From the NCBI GenBank assembly GCA_030247855.1, contig JAPDRN010000211.1:1-36392 (forward strand): 36,392 nucleotides of DNA, given 5' to 3'. The notes beneath the pieces are model-generated. The model had not been told where the DNA came from and did not search any database. It was given only the letters and a program-made list of their open reading frames with translations. Position 1 is the first letter of the stretch, and the number at the start of each line of letters is the position of its first letter. This stretch comes from Knufia peltigerae. Its lineage: Eukaryota > Ascomycota > Eurotiomycetes > Chaetothyriales > Trichomeriaceae. Shown here in pieces: positions 23,001 to 32,708 of the stretch. The position numbers and the translations under genes are program-made.

Positions 23001-23550
23001 TCCCCGCGACGTCCACTCCGACCGTCTCGTCGACTGGCGCCTGCTCCTCCAGGCTTACGGACTCGTCGGGATCCTCGAGACCGTCAGTGCCTTCGCCATG
23101 AGTTACTGGTACCTGGCCCGCAACGGTCTCTCTTTTGGGTCCTTGTGGTTCGCCTTTGGAAACATCCCGACCCCCGCCGGCATGACGACCGACGACGTCT
23201 CCTACCACCTCACCGTCGCGAGCTCGGTCTACTTTGTCACCCTGGTCGTCATGCAGTGGTTCAACGTCATGGCCCTGCGCACGAGACACCTGTCGATCTT
23301 CCAGCACCCGCCGTTGTTCAACAAGGTCACACAAAACTGGTTGCTGTTCCCGGCGTTGCTGTTCGCGCTCGTCGTCGCCCTGATCTTCACCCTGGTCCCC
23401 GGCCTGACGGACCTGGGCTGCGACAAGGTCCCCGTGGAACATTGGTTCTTACCCATGACCTTCGGAATCGGGCTTTTGTGTCTGGACGAGTTGAGAAAGA
23501 TGTTGGTCAGGAGGTACCCAAAGGGATTTTGGGCCAGGATAGCATGGTAA
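20070..23550 (+). CDS. P-type ATPase, fungal Na,K-ATPase alpha-like (type IIC-like) pump
   Basis: Predicted 1143-aa cation pump in two exons, 20070-20415 and 20465-23550; the 49-nt intron has a GTACAG donor, GCTAAC branch site and TAG acceptor. The start CAAAATGG has good context. An acidic, Ser-rich N-terminal tail of about 100 residues precedes the family motif QYRTLSYTI. The core has TGES (about 295-298, actuator dephosphorylation), VPEGLP in M4, phosphorylation site DKTGTLT with Asp459, GDF in MVTGDFKL, and the hinge GDGVNDAP. Compared with animal Na,K-ATPase the M4 VANVPEGL reads IAFVPEGL, M5 keeps the Glu (912), and M6 IDLGTD reads ICCFTD, keeping Asp941 but losing the first Asp. Transported ion is therefore uncertain. 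No beta subunit is encoded nearby. The 3' half appears more GC-rich in third positions than the 5' half. Confidence 0.93.
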
Positions 23551-24358
23551 GGTAGAGCGCTCTACCGGTGGTGTCTGGACGACGTATATAGAGTCACCAT
23601 CGATCTACGAAGAATGAAGAACGAAAAGAAACAGAGAAAAAGGTACGCAAGAACGAAAGCTGGCCGAGATGCAGTGACGCATATAGAAGATGACATCGAG
23701 AATATAGAAAAGAAGGTCGATGAGAATAGATATTTTCCCAATTACGAGAACGAGACAAAGTAATGGCCAACCCAAAGAAAAGTGTACTCGTATCTCGTAC
23801 GAGCCCATCTCGCAAGAAACCGGAGAGCAATAAGGAATCGATCTGGCGAGAACGATTTGACACGGAGTATTGTTTCGTGTATCGGGCTGTGCTGCGGCGG
23901 CATTGTATTAGATCGATCTCGGGCGTGAAAAGAGTTGACGACATCATGATATCATCCCGGGCACCTAAATAGGTACGGCCTTGCGTTCTTCGGTACGGAA
24001 GTACGCAAAATGCCTAGATACCCAGGACCACGCAGTAGATACCTAGTTACATAGAGGCATTGTCCCATTCGTTGGGAAGTGCGAATTTGCGAGTATTATG
24101 GTTTACCTGGGGAAATGTTACAACAAGTATGACATCCTAGACATCGAAAAGACAAAGATGGTTTAGGCCCAACACGAGTTACAATATATCTAGATTCCCG
24201 TTCTTTGGGGGCCTCCTGTGTACTTGAAGACTGTCTTCCTCTGATATCTCCTTTGTGTACAAACGTCAATACTCTCGTCGTAAACTTGTGAGTCCACCGA
24301 CACTCGTGTACGGTGGTGAACCTGCCAAGTTCAAACCGTCCTCAAACAACAACACGCC
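23551..24358. other. Intergenic, 808 bp, with a hairpin
   Basis: Sequence between the ATPase stop and the ORP gene start. It is purine-rich near 23600-23720 and then holds several TACCTAG-like words and the hairpin listed separately. No frame resembles a protein. It includes the ATPase 3' UTR and the ORP promoter. Confidence 0.6.
23981..24008. repeat. Inverted repeat (hairpin), 10 bp stem with one mismatch
   Basis: The left arm TTGCGT-T-CTTC and right arm GAAG-T-ACGCAA pair over 6 plus 4 bases with one central T-T mismatch and a six-base loop GGTACG. It lies 430 bases past the ATPase stop and is followed by AAAA. Being nearly palindromic, it could act on either strand. A role in 3' end formation or protein binding is speculation. 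Confidence 0.7.
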
Positions 24359-26099
24359 ATGGCGGAAGAAACCAGTCTCTCTGAGAGTCGGTCGAAATTG
24401 AAAGAATTCATAGCCGTAAGTACGACGAAACTCCTCCCGTCGATGTCCCAATAGTCGTCATCGTCACTCACGTGTCGGTACCGTGGTGTTAGTCCATTTC
24501 CGTCATCCGAGGAGACTTGTCCAACATCACCGCACCGCCGTTCGTTCTCGACACCAAATCCACGGTTGAATTGCCCGCATTCTGGGCCGAACGACCGTCG
24601 GTGTTTGTGGCGCCCGCCGCGTCAGAGGACCCCGCGGAGCGTGCCCTTTTGGTCTTGAGGTGGTTCATTGCGGCCCTACGGAATCAGCAGTACGCGGGTC
24701 GCTCCGAGGATGAAGGGGTCAAGAAACCCTTGAACGCGTTCCTGGGAGAAGTGTTTCTCGCAAAGTGGCAAGATGAAGTTGGGACGACGAGGTTGGTCAG
24801 TGAGCAAGTCAGGTACGGTCATGACCCACCCCTTTGTACACTTGCTGAACTCACAAATTTCAAGTCACCATCCTCCGGTCACGGCTTGTCGAGTATGGAA
24901 TGAAGAACATGGCGTTTCGGTGAGTGTTTTGGTTTGACTCGACTCGCCGAGGTTTCCCAGCCTCCAAAACAAAAGGATCGAACGTCACATGCTCACCGTC
25001 GGTCACCGTCCAGGCAGAGGGATATACCAGACAGGAAATTACCTTCAATGGAACCGTCAACATTCAACAGATTGGTCATGCGACCCTCCACCTGTCTCGA
25101 CACGATGAAACTTATCTCATTCCGCTACCCAATGTCAAAGTCAGGGGAATTCTGACGGGAAACCCGTACCCCGAGTTACAGGGAACTTACCACATCCCCT
25201 GCACCAGCGGGTACACGTCGACCATCGAGTTTGCAAGTAAAGGGTTGTTCTCCAGTTCGGACAAGAAACACAGCTTCGACGCAAAAGTGTACCGCGAAGG
25301 AGACGAAGAGAAAAAGCCACTGTACAGTGTGACGGGCCACTGGGATGGGGAATTTCTGATCCGCGACGTCAAGAGAGATGTGGAGGTTGAAAAGTTTGAC
25401 GTTCGCTCGGCGAAGACGACTCCGCTGGTCACGGAACCGCTTGAAGATCAGGACCCGTGGGAGTCTCGTCTTGCGTGGCGAGGAGTCCGCGAGGCCCTTC
25501 TCAGGGGCGACATGCAGGGTGCTGCTGACGCCAAGTCGAGGCTTGAAAATGGACAGCGAGAGATGCAGAAGGTGGACGAAGACGGTAAACATTGGAAGCG
25601 TCTCTTTTATGAGGCGGGACAACGGGACGAGGTCGCCGAGGAACTAGGAAGGAAGATAGGTCAGACCATCGACCCGGCGGACACGGTTGCTGCTTGGAAG
25701 TTTCGTCTCGAAGAGTGGCGGGACGGACGGTTCAACAAGCCGTACCATGAAGGCTTGAGACCTGACAATACTAGATCCAGCCGGACTGGTGAAGGTGTGA
25801 CGGATCGAGGGTTGGTGAATGGGATAGGTGCCGGGGCTGGAGAAGAGTCTAAACAGTCCGCGGATGACCGACGGTCGAATGGCCCTCAACAATTGGCGAC
25901 GGACCAAAATCGAGGAATCAATAGTCATGTCGATGAACAACAGCAAGAGTCGAGCATGGATCCATCCACAATAACAACAACTGAACCATCGAATTCGGAT
26001 GCATCACAAATCGAGAGCGGTGTGGCTGGGATGAGCGTTCAGGAAAAGAGAGCCGTCGAAGATCTTCTCAGGAAAAAATACTCGACCTCTAGTCGGTGA
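24359..26099 (+). CDS. Oxysterol-binding protein-related protein (ORP), Kes1/Osh4-like
   Basis: Predicted 505-aa lipid-transfer protein with a bare OSBP-related domain and no PH or ankyrin region, like the short Osh4/Kes1 class that exchanges sterol for PI4P between membranes. Exons are 24359-24415, 24493-24812, 24865-24919 and 25014-26099. The lid-like N-terminus MAEETSLSESRSKLKEFIA is followed by SISVIRGDLSNITAPPFVL and KKPLNAFLGEVF, the fold's start. The signature EQVSHHPP is split by the second intron (SEQV-S/HHPPV) and supplies the two His that bind PI4P phosphate. GYTRQEITFNGTVNIQQIG and LPNVKVRGIL follow, then the C-terminal WKFRLEEWRDGRFN. The last 110 residues are a Gln/Ser/Asn-rich tail absent from yeast Kes1. 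It is convergent with the PIP kinase gene. Confidence 0.95.
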
Positions 26100-26611
26100 T
26101 GGTGGCGAGATGATCTCAATACCATTATTACAGACACGGTCAATAGTCATAGTGATGGCAAGGTGTCCAGGTTGGTGGATAGATACGGAGAGGCATGTAT
26201 TGCGCATTTGAGTTGAACACTGAACCGTACTATGCATACGACACAATTGTACGGTGAACCAAGCATTCCCACGTTGATTCTCACCCGTGTGGCTTGACGC
26301 GATGTTTCGAGGCGGGCCTCTCATCTATCGGTGTCTTTCTATGGTAGAACAATCTGCTCCCGAGCGTGTTGGACATTCTGGGATTGACGACTTGGCTTGA
26401 AAAGGCTACAGACGACAAACAATCCTTCCTAGGGGTATCTCTTTGCTATGTACCATGCATGAATTGCGCCTTTGCACTTGCTTGCTAATAAACTGAACAT
26501 ATAAAATCCAGAGAGGGGCGGGTTCTTGCATCGAAACACCGAAACCCATCCCATTTGCTTTACGGTCACACACAAAGTGCACACTGACCCGCGGTGTGGG
26601 AAGTACTTGTC
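26100..26611. other. Intergenic between convergent ORP and PIPK genes
   Basis: 512 bases hold both 3' UTRs. The short frames here are not protein-like and no terminator or RNA structure is evident. Confidence 0.6.
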
Positions 26612-27785
26612 TCAGGCACCAACCACTGCGTTCTCCTTGATCTCCACCATTTCCCTACACATCTCCAAAAAGCGCCCTCGATACTCTGGTGCGTCAGTCG
26701 TGATACTCATCGGACCTTTTCGATCAATCAGGTTCCACGCCTTGATCAAGAACGTCATAGCCTTCGCGTGGACTTTGTGCTTTGCCCAGAAGAAGTCCAG
26801 GATGACTGCCCGAAGAAGCCACTTGTGATCCTGCGAAGGTACGCCCGTTCGCCAACTCGGCGGATCACTGAAGGGGTCATCCTGTATCGGAGTCGACGAA
26901 TCTCGTGGGATCCGAACGAGCATGAGGCTATAGTCCACGGCGTTGTGCTTGGCGAGGAGCTCCGTGTCTGCTTCGAGAGCTTGAAAGAAAGAGTCTGCTT
27001 GTTCCCTGCTGAGGACGAGTTTGTCATTGAAATCATCTGCGAGTTTGGACTTTGTCGCCTGGCTCGCTAGCCTGCCGCCCGCAATGTCGCGCTCTGGAAA
27101 GAAATACGACATCGGTTTCAGGTCAAAGGTCTGCCAGTTGGAGTCGTCGGCTTGGCCGTGCAACAAGTTTTCCATGACGAGGTGGTAGGCTGGTGCGAGT
27201 CGCAAAATCCCACCGATACTGCTATACCGCCAGCCGAGGAAATCTGTGATTCGGACCAGGAGGGACCTGGGGTGCGTCTGCATGTGTGTGACATATGGTT
27301 CGAGCAGGTCGTCGCGGAAAAAGGAATGCTCGAATTGACGTGGGATGGATTTTAGGAGGTATTTGTTGTCAGTCGTTGTGAAGAATGTCTATCGCCGGAG
27401 TATTGTGTCAGTTAGACGTGATGATGAATGTGGTCTGGAAGGGCCCTACAGAGCCGGAATATCCCATGTCTCCCTTTGGTACCAGGGAGTCAGCGTCCAC
27501 AAAGCTGGACTTGTATTCATCGGTGGAAAGACCCCAGGTCTCCGTACGCAGCTTTCGAAACAGTTCCGGACGCAGTCTAACAAGAGTGAGGCCGTAGAGT
27601 CTGAAAAATTTGAGTATATTCCGCCATATTCGGATGCGTCTTCGGGGATCAGTTTCGTCATCAGTCAGAATGGCGTAGACGATGGAGCGCGATATGCGTT
27701 TGTCTCGGCCATCGCCCATCGTTCTGAGGTAATTGATGAGCTTTCGAACGAGTTGTGCTAATACTTTGAACGCCGGTTCAGACAT
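26612..27785 (-). CDS. Compact divergent phosphatidylinositol phosphate kinase (PIPK)
   Basis: Predicted 370-aa PIP kinase domain protein in two exons, 27785-27450 and 27388-26612. The 61-nt intron (GTAGGG donor, CTAAC/CTGAC branch, TAG acceptor) must be removed to give the ATP loop GYSGSTFFTTTDNKYLLKS, with the predicted ATP-contacting Lys125. Other PIPK landmarks: FEHSFFRDDLLEPYV, LLVRITDFLG, DLK at about 201-203, VDYSL (family MDYSL, Asp264), and ILDFF with Asp310, the metal-binding Asp region. Differences from canonical enzymes: DLKPMS replaces DLKGS, the activation loop (near NLIDRKGPMSIT) is short, and nothing but the kinase domain is present (yeast Mss4 is far larger). Likely PI4P 5-kinase-like, but specificity or activity is unproven. 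It is head to head with the CoA ligase gene. Confidence 0.85.
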
Positions 27786-28297
27786 TTTAGAAAGACGGAA
27801 GTTGGATCAAAGGACGCAAAGTGGTAAGCGAAAGGCCAGGCAAACCTGACGTCACAAATGCACGAGGCTGAAACACTGAGGCTGAGGAGGTTGTTGCATG
27901 TTTAAAATCTGGTTTCTTTGATTCATTTTGCTGTCATTGAGAAACTGTTTACGGAAACTCCTGAATGGAAATGTCACCCTCATACAGAATGGCAATAGAA
28001 CACAGACACGGTTCAGCACACGAGCTATTAACAAAACGGCCGAGCGCCCTCTTCGACGTGATTGGCCCTGGAAAGATCCTCGGTCTCTGGCATCTCAACC
28101 CCACACAGTTCGGCTGTCGAGGAACTGGGTACAAGGTACGGAGTATGGAGTAGTCAGGACTACATGACTCGCATGGGGGCCGGGAGGTACTTCAAATCAG
28201 AATGTTTTCACCGCTCTCATTGACGGACATCCTTTATGCCTGCTTCATCTGGCGGACCACGTGAACGGAGATCTTAGACCTAAGAAATACAGATACA
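27786..28297. promoter_or_regulatory. Divergent promoter region between PIPK and CoA ligase
   Basis: 512 bases separate the two divergent starts. On the ligase side there is an inverted CCAAT (ATTGG, 28061-28065) and a CCTCGG word (28078-28083). No protein-like frame is seen. Confidence 0.55.
28078..28083 (+). promoter_or_regulatory. CCTCGG, possible FarA/FarB fatty-acid response site
   Basis: CCTCGG is the core motif bound by the Aspergillus fatty-acid regulators FarA and FarB and is enriched upstream of peroxisomal genes. Here it lies 215 bp upstream of a CoA ligase that ends in a peroxisomal signal, with an inverted CCAAT 13 bp before it. One hexamer in 512 bp is only moderately unexpected, so this is suggestive. 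Confidence 0.4.
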
Positions 28298-30284
28298 ATG
28301 GCTAGAATCTATATGAATACCAGCCCACAGCCCTTTGTCGACGTGCCTAGGCTGGACTTGCTGACATTTCTATTTGGTAAGCTCATCCTTCCACCTTGGA
28401 GTGTCAATCTCACACAAGAACATCTAGACTCCGAACACAGTGTAGCACAAGATGATACCATACTTCACCTGGAAGCAGACAAGCCCTCCAACCAGCTCAC
28501 CAAGGCCGAGCTTCGCAGTCTCGTCGGAAAAATCGCTCACGGACTACGACACCGGTACGGAATCGGAGCCAGTGGACCAAGCAAGGATGTTGTGACGGTG
28601 ATCAGCTATGGTCAGGTATTAGTGCCCGCCGCATTCTTCGGTGTCATCGCAGCAGGTGGTGTATACTCTGCAGCAAGTCCGTCGTCGACCGTCTCAGATC
28701 TCGCCCGACAAATCAAGATCGGTAAGAGTCGTACCATCATATGCAGCGCAGAATTCAAAGACCTTGCCGCCCAAGCTGCCAAGGAGTGCGATATCCCCGT
28801 TGACCGCATCCTGGTCCTCGAGTCAAGTCCATCGCGGAAACTACAGAGCTTAGACAGCACAGTCAATGCTATATCCGATCAGACTCTCAATTGGGAGAAG
28901 ATCACAGACCCCGAATCATTGAAAAAGAGTCTGATCACTATCTTGTGGTCTTCTGGAACGACGGGTCTACCTAAAGGTATGGAATCACCTCGCATCCGGC
29001 GGCTCTTGACCCCCTGAACCCCCCGTATTGCTCATTCTGATGCTGTAAACACCAGGCGTGATGTTATCTCATGAGAACCTGGTACAAGAAGCCTACCTTG
29101 TCTCATTACCGGGACGCGAATGGGCAGTGAAGCAAGTCGAAGCAGGCAAGGAACTCAAACCGTACCGCACCCTGGCACACCTTCCCATCAGCCACATCGC
29201 AGGTCTGTTCGGATACCTCATCCTCCCCTTCTACTCTGGTGGCTCTGTCGTCTGGATGCGCAAGTACGAATGGTCGAAACTCCTGCAGTACGTGAAACAG
29301 TTTGAGATTACGGCATTCTACACGGTTCCATCCATCTACCTTCGGATATCCAAGTCTCCAGACGTACGGGACCATTTCAAGAGCGTCGACGCCGCGTCTA
29401 CTGGGGCTGCTCCAATGGATGGGGAATTACAGAGTCATGCGAATTCGAAGCTGGGCACGGGAGAGACCTTCATAGGCCAGACTTGGGGACTCAGTGAGAC
29501 CACGGGAGCCGTTACCATGATGCCTAGAGGTCAGAGCGACGTCACGGGGAGTATCAGTCCGATTTTGCAGAACGTGGAGCTGAGGTAAGACTCTGCCTCG
29601 GATGCGTGTTTGTTGGCTTGTATATGTGGCTGACATGGTGAGTTCCAGAATGGTCGATGAAGACTTCAACGACGTCGAACCAGGACAAGAAGGCGAGTTA
29701 CTCGTCCGCAGTCCGCTCGTGACACAAGGCTACTTCAACAACCCCGAAGCTACCAAGGCCGCATTCCACGATGGGTGGTTCTGCACGGGCGATATTGCCG
29801 TATTGCGTAACGGCAAGTTTTACATTGTCGATAGGAAGAAGGTATGTACACAGTCGTCTCCTAAGTCCAGTCTATGTATCCGCATAGGTATAGGTAGGTC
29901 AGACTCTTCAGCTAAAACTAACCCCCCTTGTCATCGTAGGAACTATTGAAATACAAAGGTCTCCAAGTCGCCCCGGCCGAGATCGAGAACCTCCTGATCA
30001 CGCACCCAAAAATCCAGGAGGCAGCTGTCGTCGGAGTCAACATGCCAGACGACCCCGGGACCGACCTTCCACGAGCATATATCGTCGCCGATCCCAAGGA
30101 GATAAGCGAGGATGAGGTCAAGGAATACGTCAGGCAACGGCTGGCACCGTACAAGCAGCTCCGCGGGGGAGTGGTGTTTGTGAATGAGATTCCCAAGAAC
30201 GCTATTGGCAAGTTGTTAAGAAGAGAGCTCCGGGATCGGGCGAAGAGGGAACTAGGTCTTGGAGCTAAAAATGCCAAGTTGTGA
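28298..30284 (+). CDS. 4-coumarate-CoA ligase-like acyl/aryl-CoA synthetase, peroxisomal
   Basis: Predicted 564-aa ANL-superfamily adenylating enzyme that forms an acyl-AMP and then the CoA thioester. Exons: 28298-28376, 28428-28976, 29056-29584, 29649-29841, 29940-30284. The first intron is 51 nt without a stop, so the frame also reads through it; removing it gives the family-like join LLTFLF-DSEHSVAQDDT. Adenylation motifs: P-loop SSGTTGLPKG (split by the second intron), SGGSVVW, TGAAPMDGEL, GQTWGLSETTG, GWFCTGDIA, VDRKKELLKYKG hinge, and the C-terminal catalytic lysine in PKNAIGKLLRREL. The last three residues, AKL, are a peroxisomal PTS1. Candidate substrates are phenylpropanoid, medium-chain or other aromatic acids; this cannot be decided from sequence. 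It shares a promoter region with PIPK. Confidence 0.94.
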
Positions 30285-30768
30285 GACCGACCTTGACCTT
30301 CAGCGACATATGGGATATGGAGAAGTCGATCAAGGATCTTCTCTGTATATGGATGCGCATGAGGGAAGGAAACGGACCCTCTGCGTTGACACTTGGGGAC
30401 TTTCGCTGGGACTAGGCTGGTCACGTGCAGAGCGGGGAGTCTGAGGGGTAACAAACTACTACACTAACAAATTGCCTCAATAGGCATGGCATATTCTGCC
30501 ATCGGCGTCCTCCGCCATCGGGTTCCTGTGCGAGCAAGTAGTCCTAAGCCAAAGCCACAGGAGATTTAACATATATTTGACAAGCGGACGAGATCTATAG
30601 CTTCTCGACTGGATACACCTCTCGAATCCATTCGCACTCCCTATCTTCGAACCACGTACATCCCTGATATTCTCTTGTCCTCCTAACACTTGCACTGCGA
30701 TCACGCAGGAGTAGCCCTTCCCTGAGGACTCTGACATATCTGGGTTTCAGAAGAGCCAGACACTCATC
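30285..30768. promoter_or_regulatory. Intergenic, allantoicase promoter side
   Basis: 484 bases between the CoA ligase stop and the allantoicase start. One AreA-type GATA hexamer is present on the minus strand (AGATAG, read from 30641-30646). Allantoicase genes in fungi are under nitrogen control by GATA factors, but a single hexamer is weak evidence. No other feature is seen. Confidence 0.45.
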
Positions 30769-31953
30769 ATGGAAGTCAACATCGTACCACAGGTCATTTC
30801 CGACGCTTCTGTGAACAAGGAAGGCCCACCGGCAGCGGCCAACCCAGATATCACCACCGTACCCATTCCTGCGTCCTTGATCGACACTACCTTCTCCTCC
30901 TCGACGAACCTAAGCACAACCGTCCTCGGTGCGAAAGTCCTCTCATTCTCCGACGAATGGTTCGCGTCCGCCGAGAACCTCCTGACCGCAGGTCCGCCGG
31001 TCCGCAAACCAGGCTTCTTTGTGCACACGGGAGCGTGGTACGATGGCTGGGAGACGCGAAGACACAACCCCAAAGAGTATGACTGGGTGGTGATAAAGCT
31101 GGGCTGCGTCGGTGTGATAGACGCCGTGGAGGTGGACACCGCTCACTTCAACGGCAACGAGGCACCGTATGCGGGTCTGGACGGCTGTTTCCTCACGCCC
31201 GAGCAAGAGGAGGGCAGCGGTGTAGAAAAGGAAGGCTTTCGGGGCTGGAAGGAAGTGCTGCCCCCTTCCAAATGCGGCCCCAGCCAACGTCAGGCCTGGA
31301 AGGTCTCTGGGCCGGGCGTCACGGGTCAACAATTCACCCACCTGAGGTTGAAGCAGTATCCGGACGGTGGTATCGCGAGACTGAGAGTGTACGGCAAAGT
31401 CGTGCCCCCGCCGTTACCTGTCAGTGCGGCCGGTGGCGGCGAGAGACCGGTGGAGGACCTGGCGAGTGCGTTGAACGGTGGCGTCGCGATCGAGTGCTCC
31501 GATCAACATTTCGGCGGAAAGGCTTACCTCATCCTACCCGGTCGAGGCAAGGACATGGGCGACGGGTGGGAGACCAAGAGGAGCAGGACCAAGGGCCACG
31601 TCGACTGGGTCATCGTCCGGCTGGGTTTGAAGGGCAAGAAGATTGAAAAGGTGGTCGTCGACACGAAAGACTTCCGTGGCAACTTCCCCAGGGCCGTCAA
31701 GGTGGAAGGTCTGTGGATGGAAGCCGCCAAAGCAGCTCTGGGAACCGAAGCGGACCCCAAGGCCGACGATGCCAATTGGGTCCCGTTGATCTCGGGCGAG
31801 CAGCCTTGTAAAGCCGACCTCGAACACATCTTCGAAGATGGAGCTCTCCTGGCCACGGACGCCCCAGAAGGTCGTGTCTGGACGCACGTCAAGATGACCA
31901 TCATCCCTGACGGGGGCGTGAAGAGGATACGCGTTTTTGGGAGAAGGGCATAG
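30769..31953 (+). CDS. DAL2: Allantoicase
   Basis: Single-exon 394-aa allantoicase, which hydrolyses allantoate to ureidoglycolate and urea in purine nitrogen use. The protein has the diagnostic internal duplication: the first domain carries LGAKVLSFSDEWFASAENLL, KPGFFVHTGAWYDGWETRRH and YDWVVIKLG; the second carries MGDGWETKRSRTKGHVDWVIVRLG with VVVDTKDFRGNFP. Both copies end in the repeated RIRVFG/RLRVYG type strand. It is longer than yeast Dal2 (343 aa) because of about 40 extra N-terminal residues, while the core is intact. No targeting signal is evident, so a cytosolic enzyme is expected. No other purine catabolic gene is in the window, so it is not in a local cluster here. Confidence 0.97.
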   Translation: MEVNIVPQVISDASVNKEGPPAAANPDITTVPIPASLIDTTFSSSTNLSTTVLGAKVLSFSDEWFASAENLLTAGPPVRKPGFFVHTGAWYDGWETRRHNPKEYDWVVIKLGCVGVIDAVEVDTAHFNGNEAPYAGLDGCFLTPEQEEGSGVEKEGFRGWKEVLPPSKCGPSQRQAWKVSGPGVTGQQFTHLRLKQYPDGGIARLRVYGKVVPPPLPVSAAGGGERPVEDLASALNGGVAIECSDQHFGGKAYLILPGRGKDMGDGWETKRSRTKGHVDWVIVRLGLKGKKIEKVVVDTKDFRGNFPRAVKVEGLWMEAAKAALGTEADPKADDANWVPLISGEQPCKADLEHIFEDGALLATDAPEGRVWTHVKMTIIPDGGVKRIRVFGRRA

Positions 31954-32708
31954 ACTATGGTGTCGTGACCTACACGCTCATCTTGGGTCTCGAGGGGAAT
32001 GTCACTACTAAATGTAAATAGTTCAAAAGCAACCCCCTTTACCCTGTACAAAGATTCTTGTAACAGTACTACCGTGCGTCGTCTTACTGGTGCGAGAATG
32101 GACAACAAAACCCAGTCGATCCAAGGTCTGCAGATACCTTCCTCGTAAGAGAGGTGGCATCTCCTCCGACGCCAGCAAGTCTGGTCGACCCGTAGAGTGG
32201 AAGATGCGCGACGCACACCGTCCGTGAAAGCACCCGTTCATGGGCTAAAGGGGTAAGTTCCTACCCTAAGGTGGTTTTAGTCGTGCATAGGTACGCAAAC
32301 AATACGTCTCGTCGAATGGATCTCGACGTGGTCTGTACAGTACGGGCGGAAGAGACATCACCCAACGCGGAACGCGACTCGAATTGCATACCCCTACCCA
32401 ACAAGGCATTCGGAGTTCAGCCGTTCGCTTCGAGCAGGCCCAATCCTTGCGATTGGACTACCACCGTACCCGACATTACGCAACATCAGTAGAATCGGTG
32501 GCCTTAAGGCAGGAAGGATATTGTTTCGTAGGTATGAATATGAAGAATTGAACATGAAAAAGCTATAGAAAGACATACGTAGGTACTTTTGCGCCAACTA
32601 TTTCTAACAATTCTCGTCGTACAAGCAAGCAACCCAGGCAAAAAAGCTATCCACCCATTTTGTTTACTTGTCTAGTCATTGTTGTCGGTCTTGGTTCTTC
32701 TATCAACA
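31954..32708. other. Intergenic, 755 bp, P450 promoter side
   Basis: Between the allantoicase stop and the second P450 start. Frames are short and not protein-like; the TTG-initiated extension upstream of the P450 ATG is not a credible start. No repeat or RNA gene is seen. Confidence 0.6.

Noticed and set aside
22516..23442. 308-codon minus-strand frame inside the ATPase gene
   Set aside because: It is rich in Arg, Asp, Gly and His as expected for the reverse complement of GC-rich codons; it is a shadow of the ATPase.
30285..30768. Strong nitrogen-control promoter for allantoicase
   Set aside because: Only one AGATAG hexamer is present; one hit in 484 bp is expected by chance.
32679..32708. 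N-terminal extension of the second P450 from a TTG codon
   Set aside because: TTG is not a credible start in this setting; ATG at 32709 directly precedes the membrane anchor.
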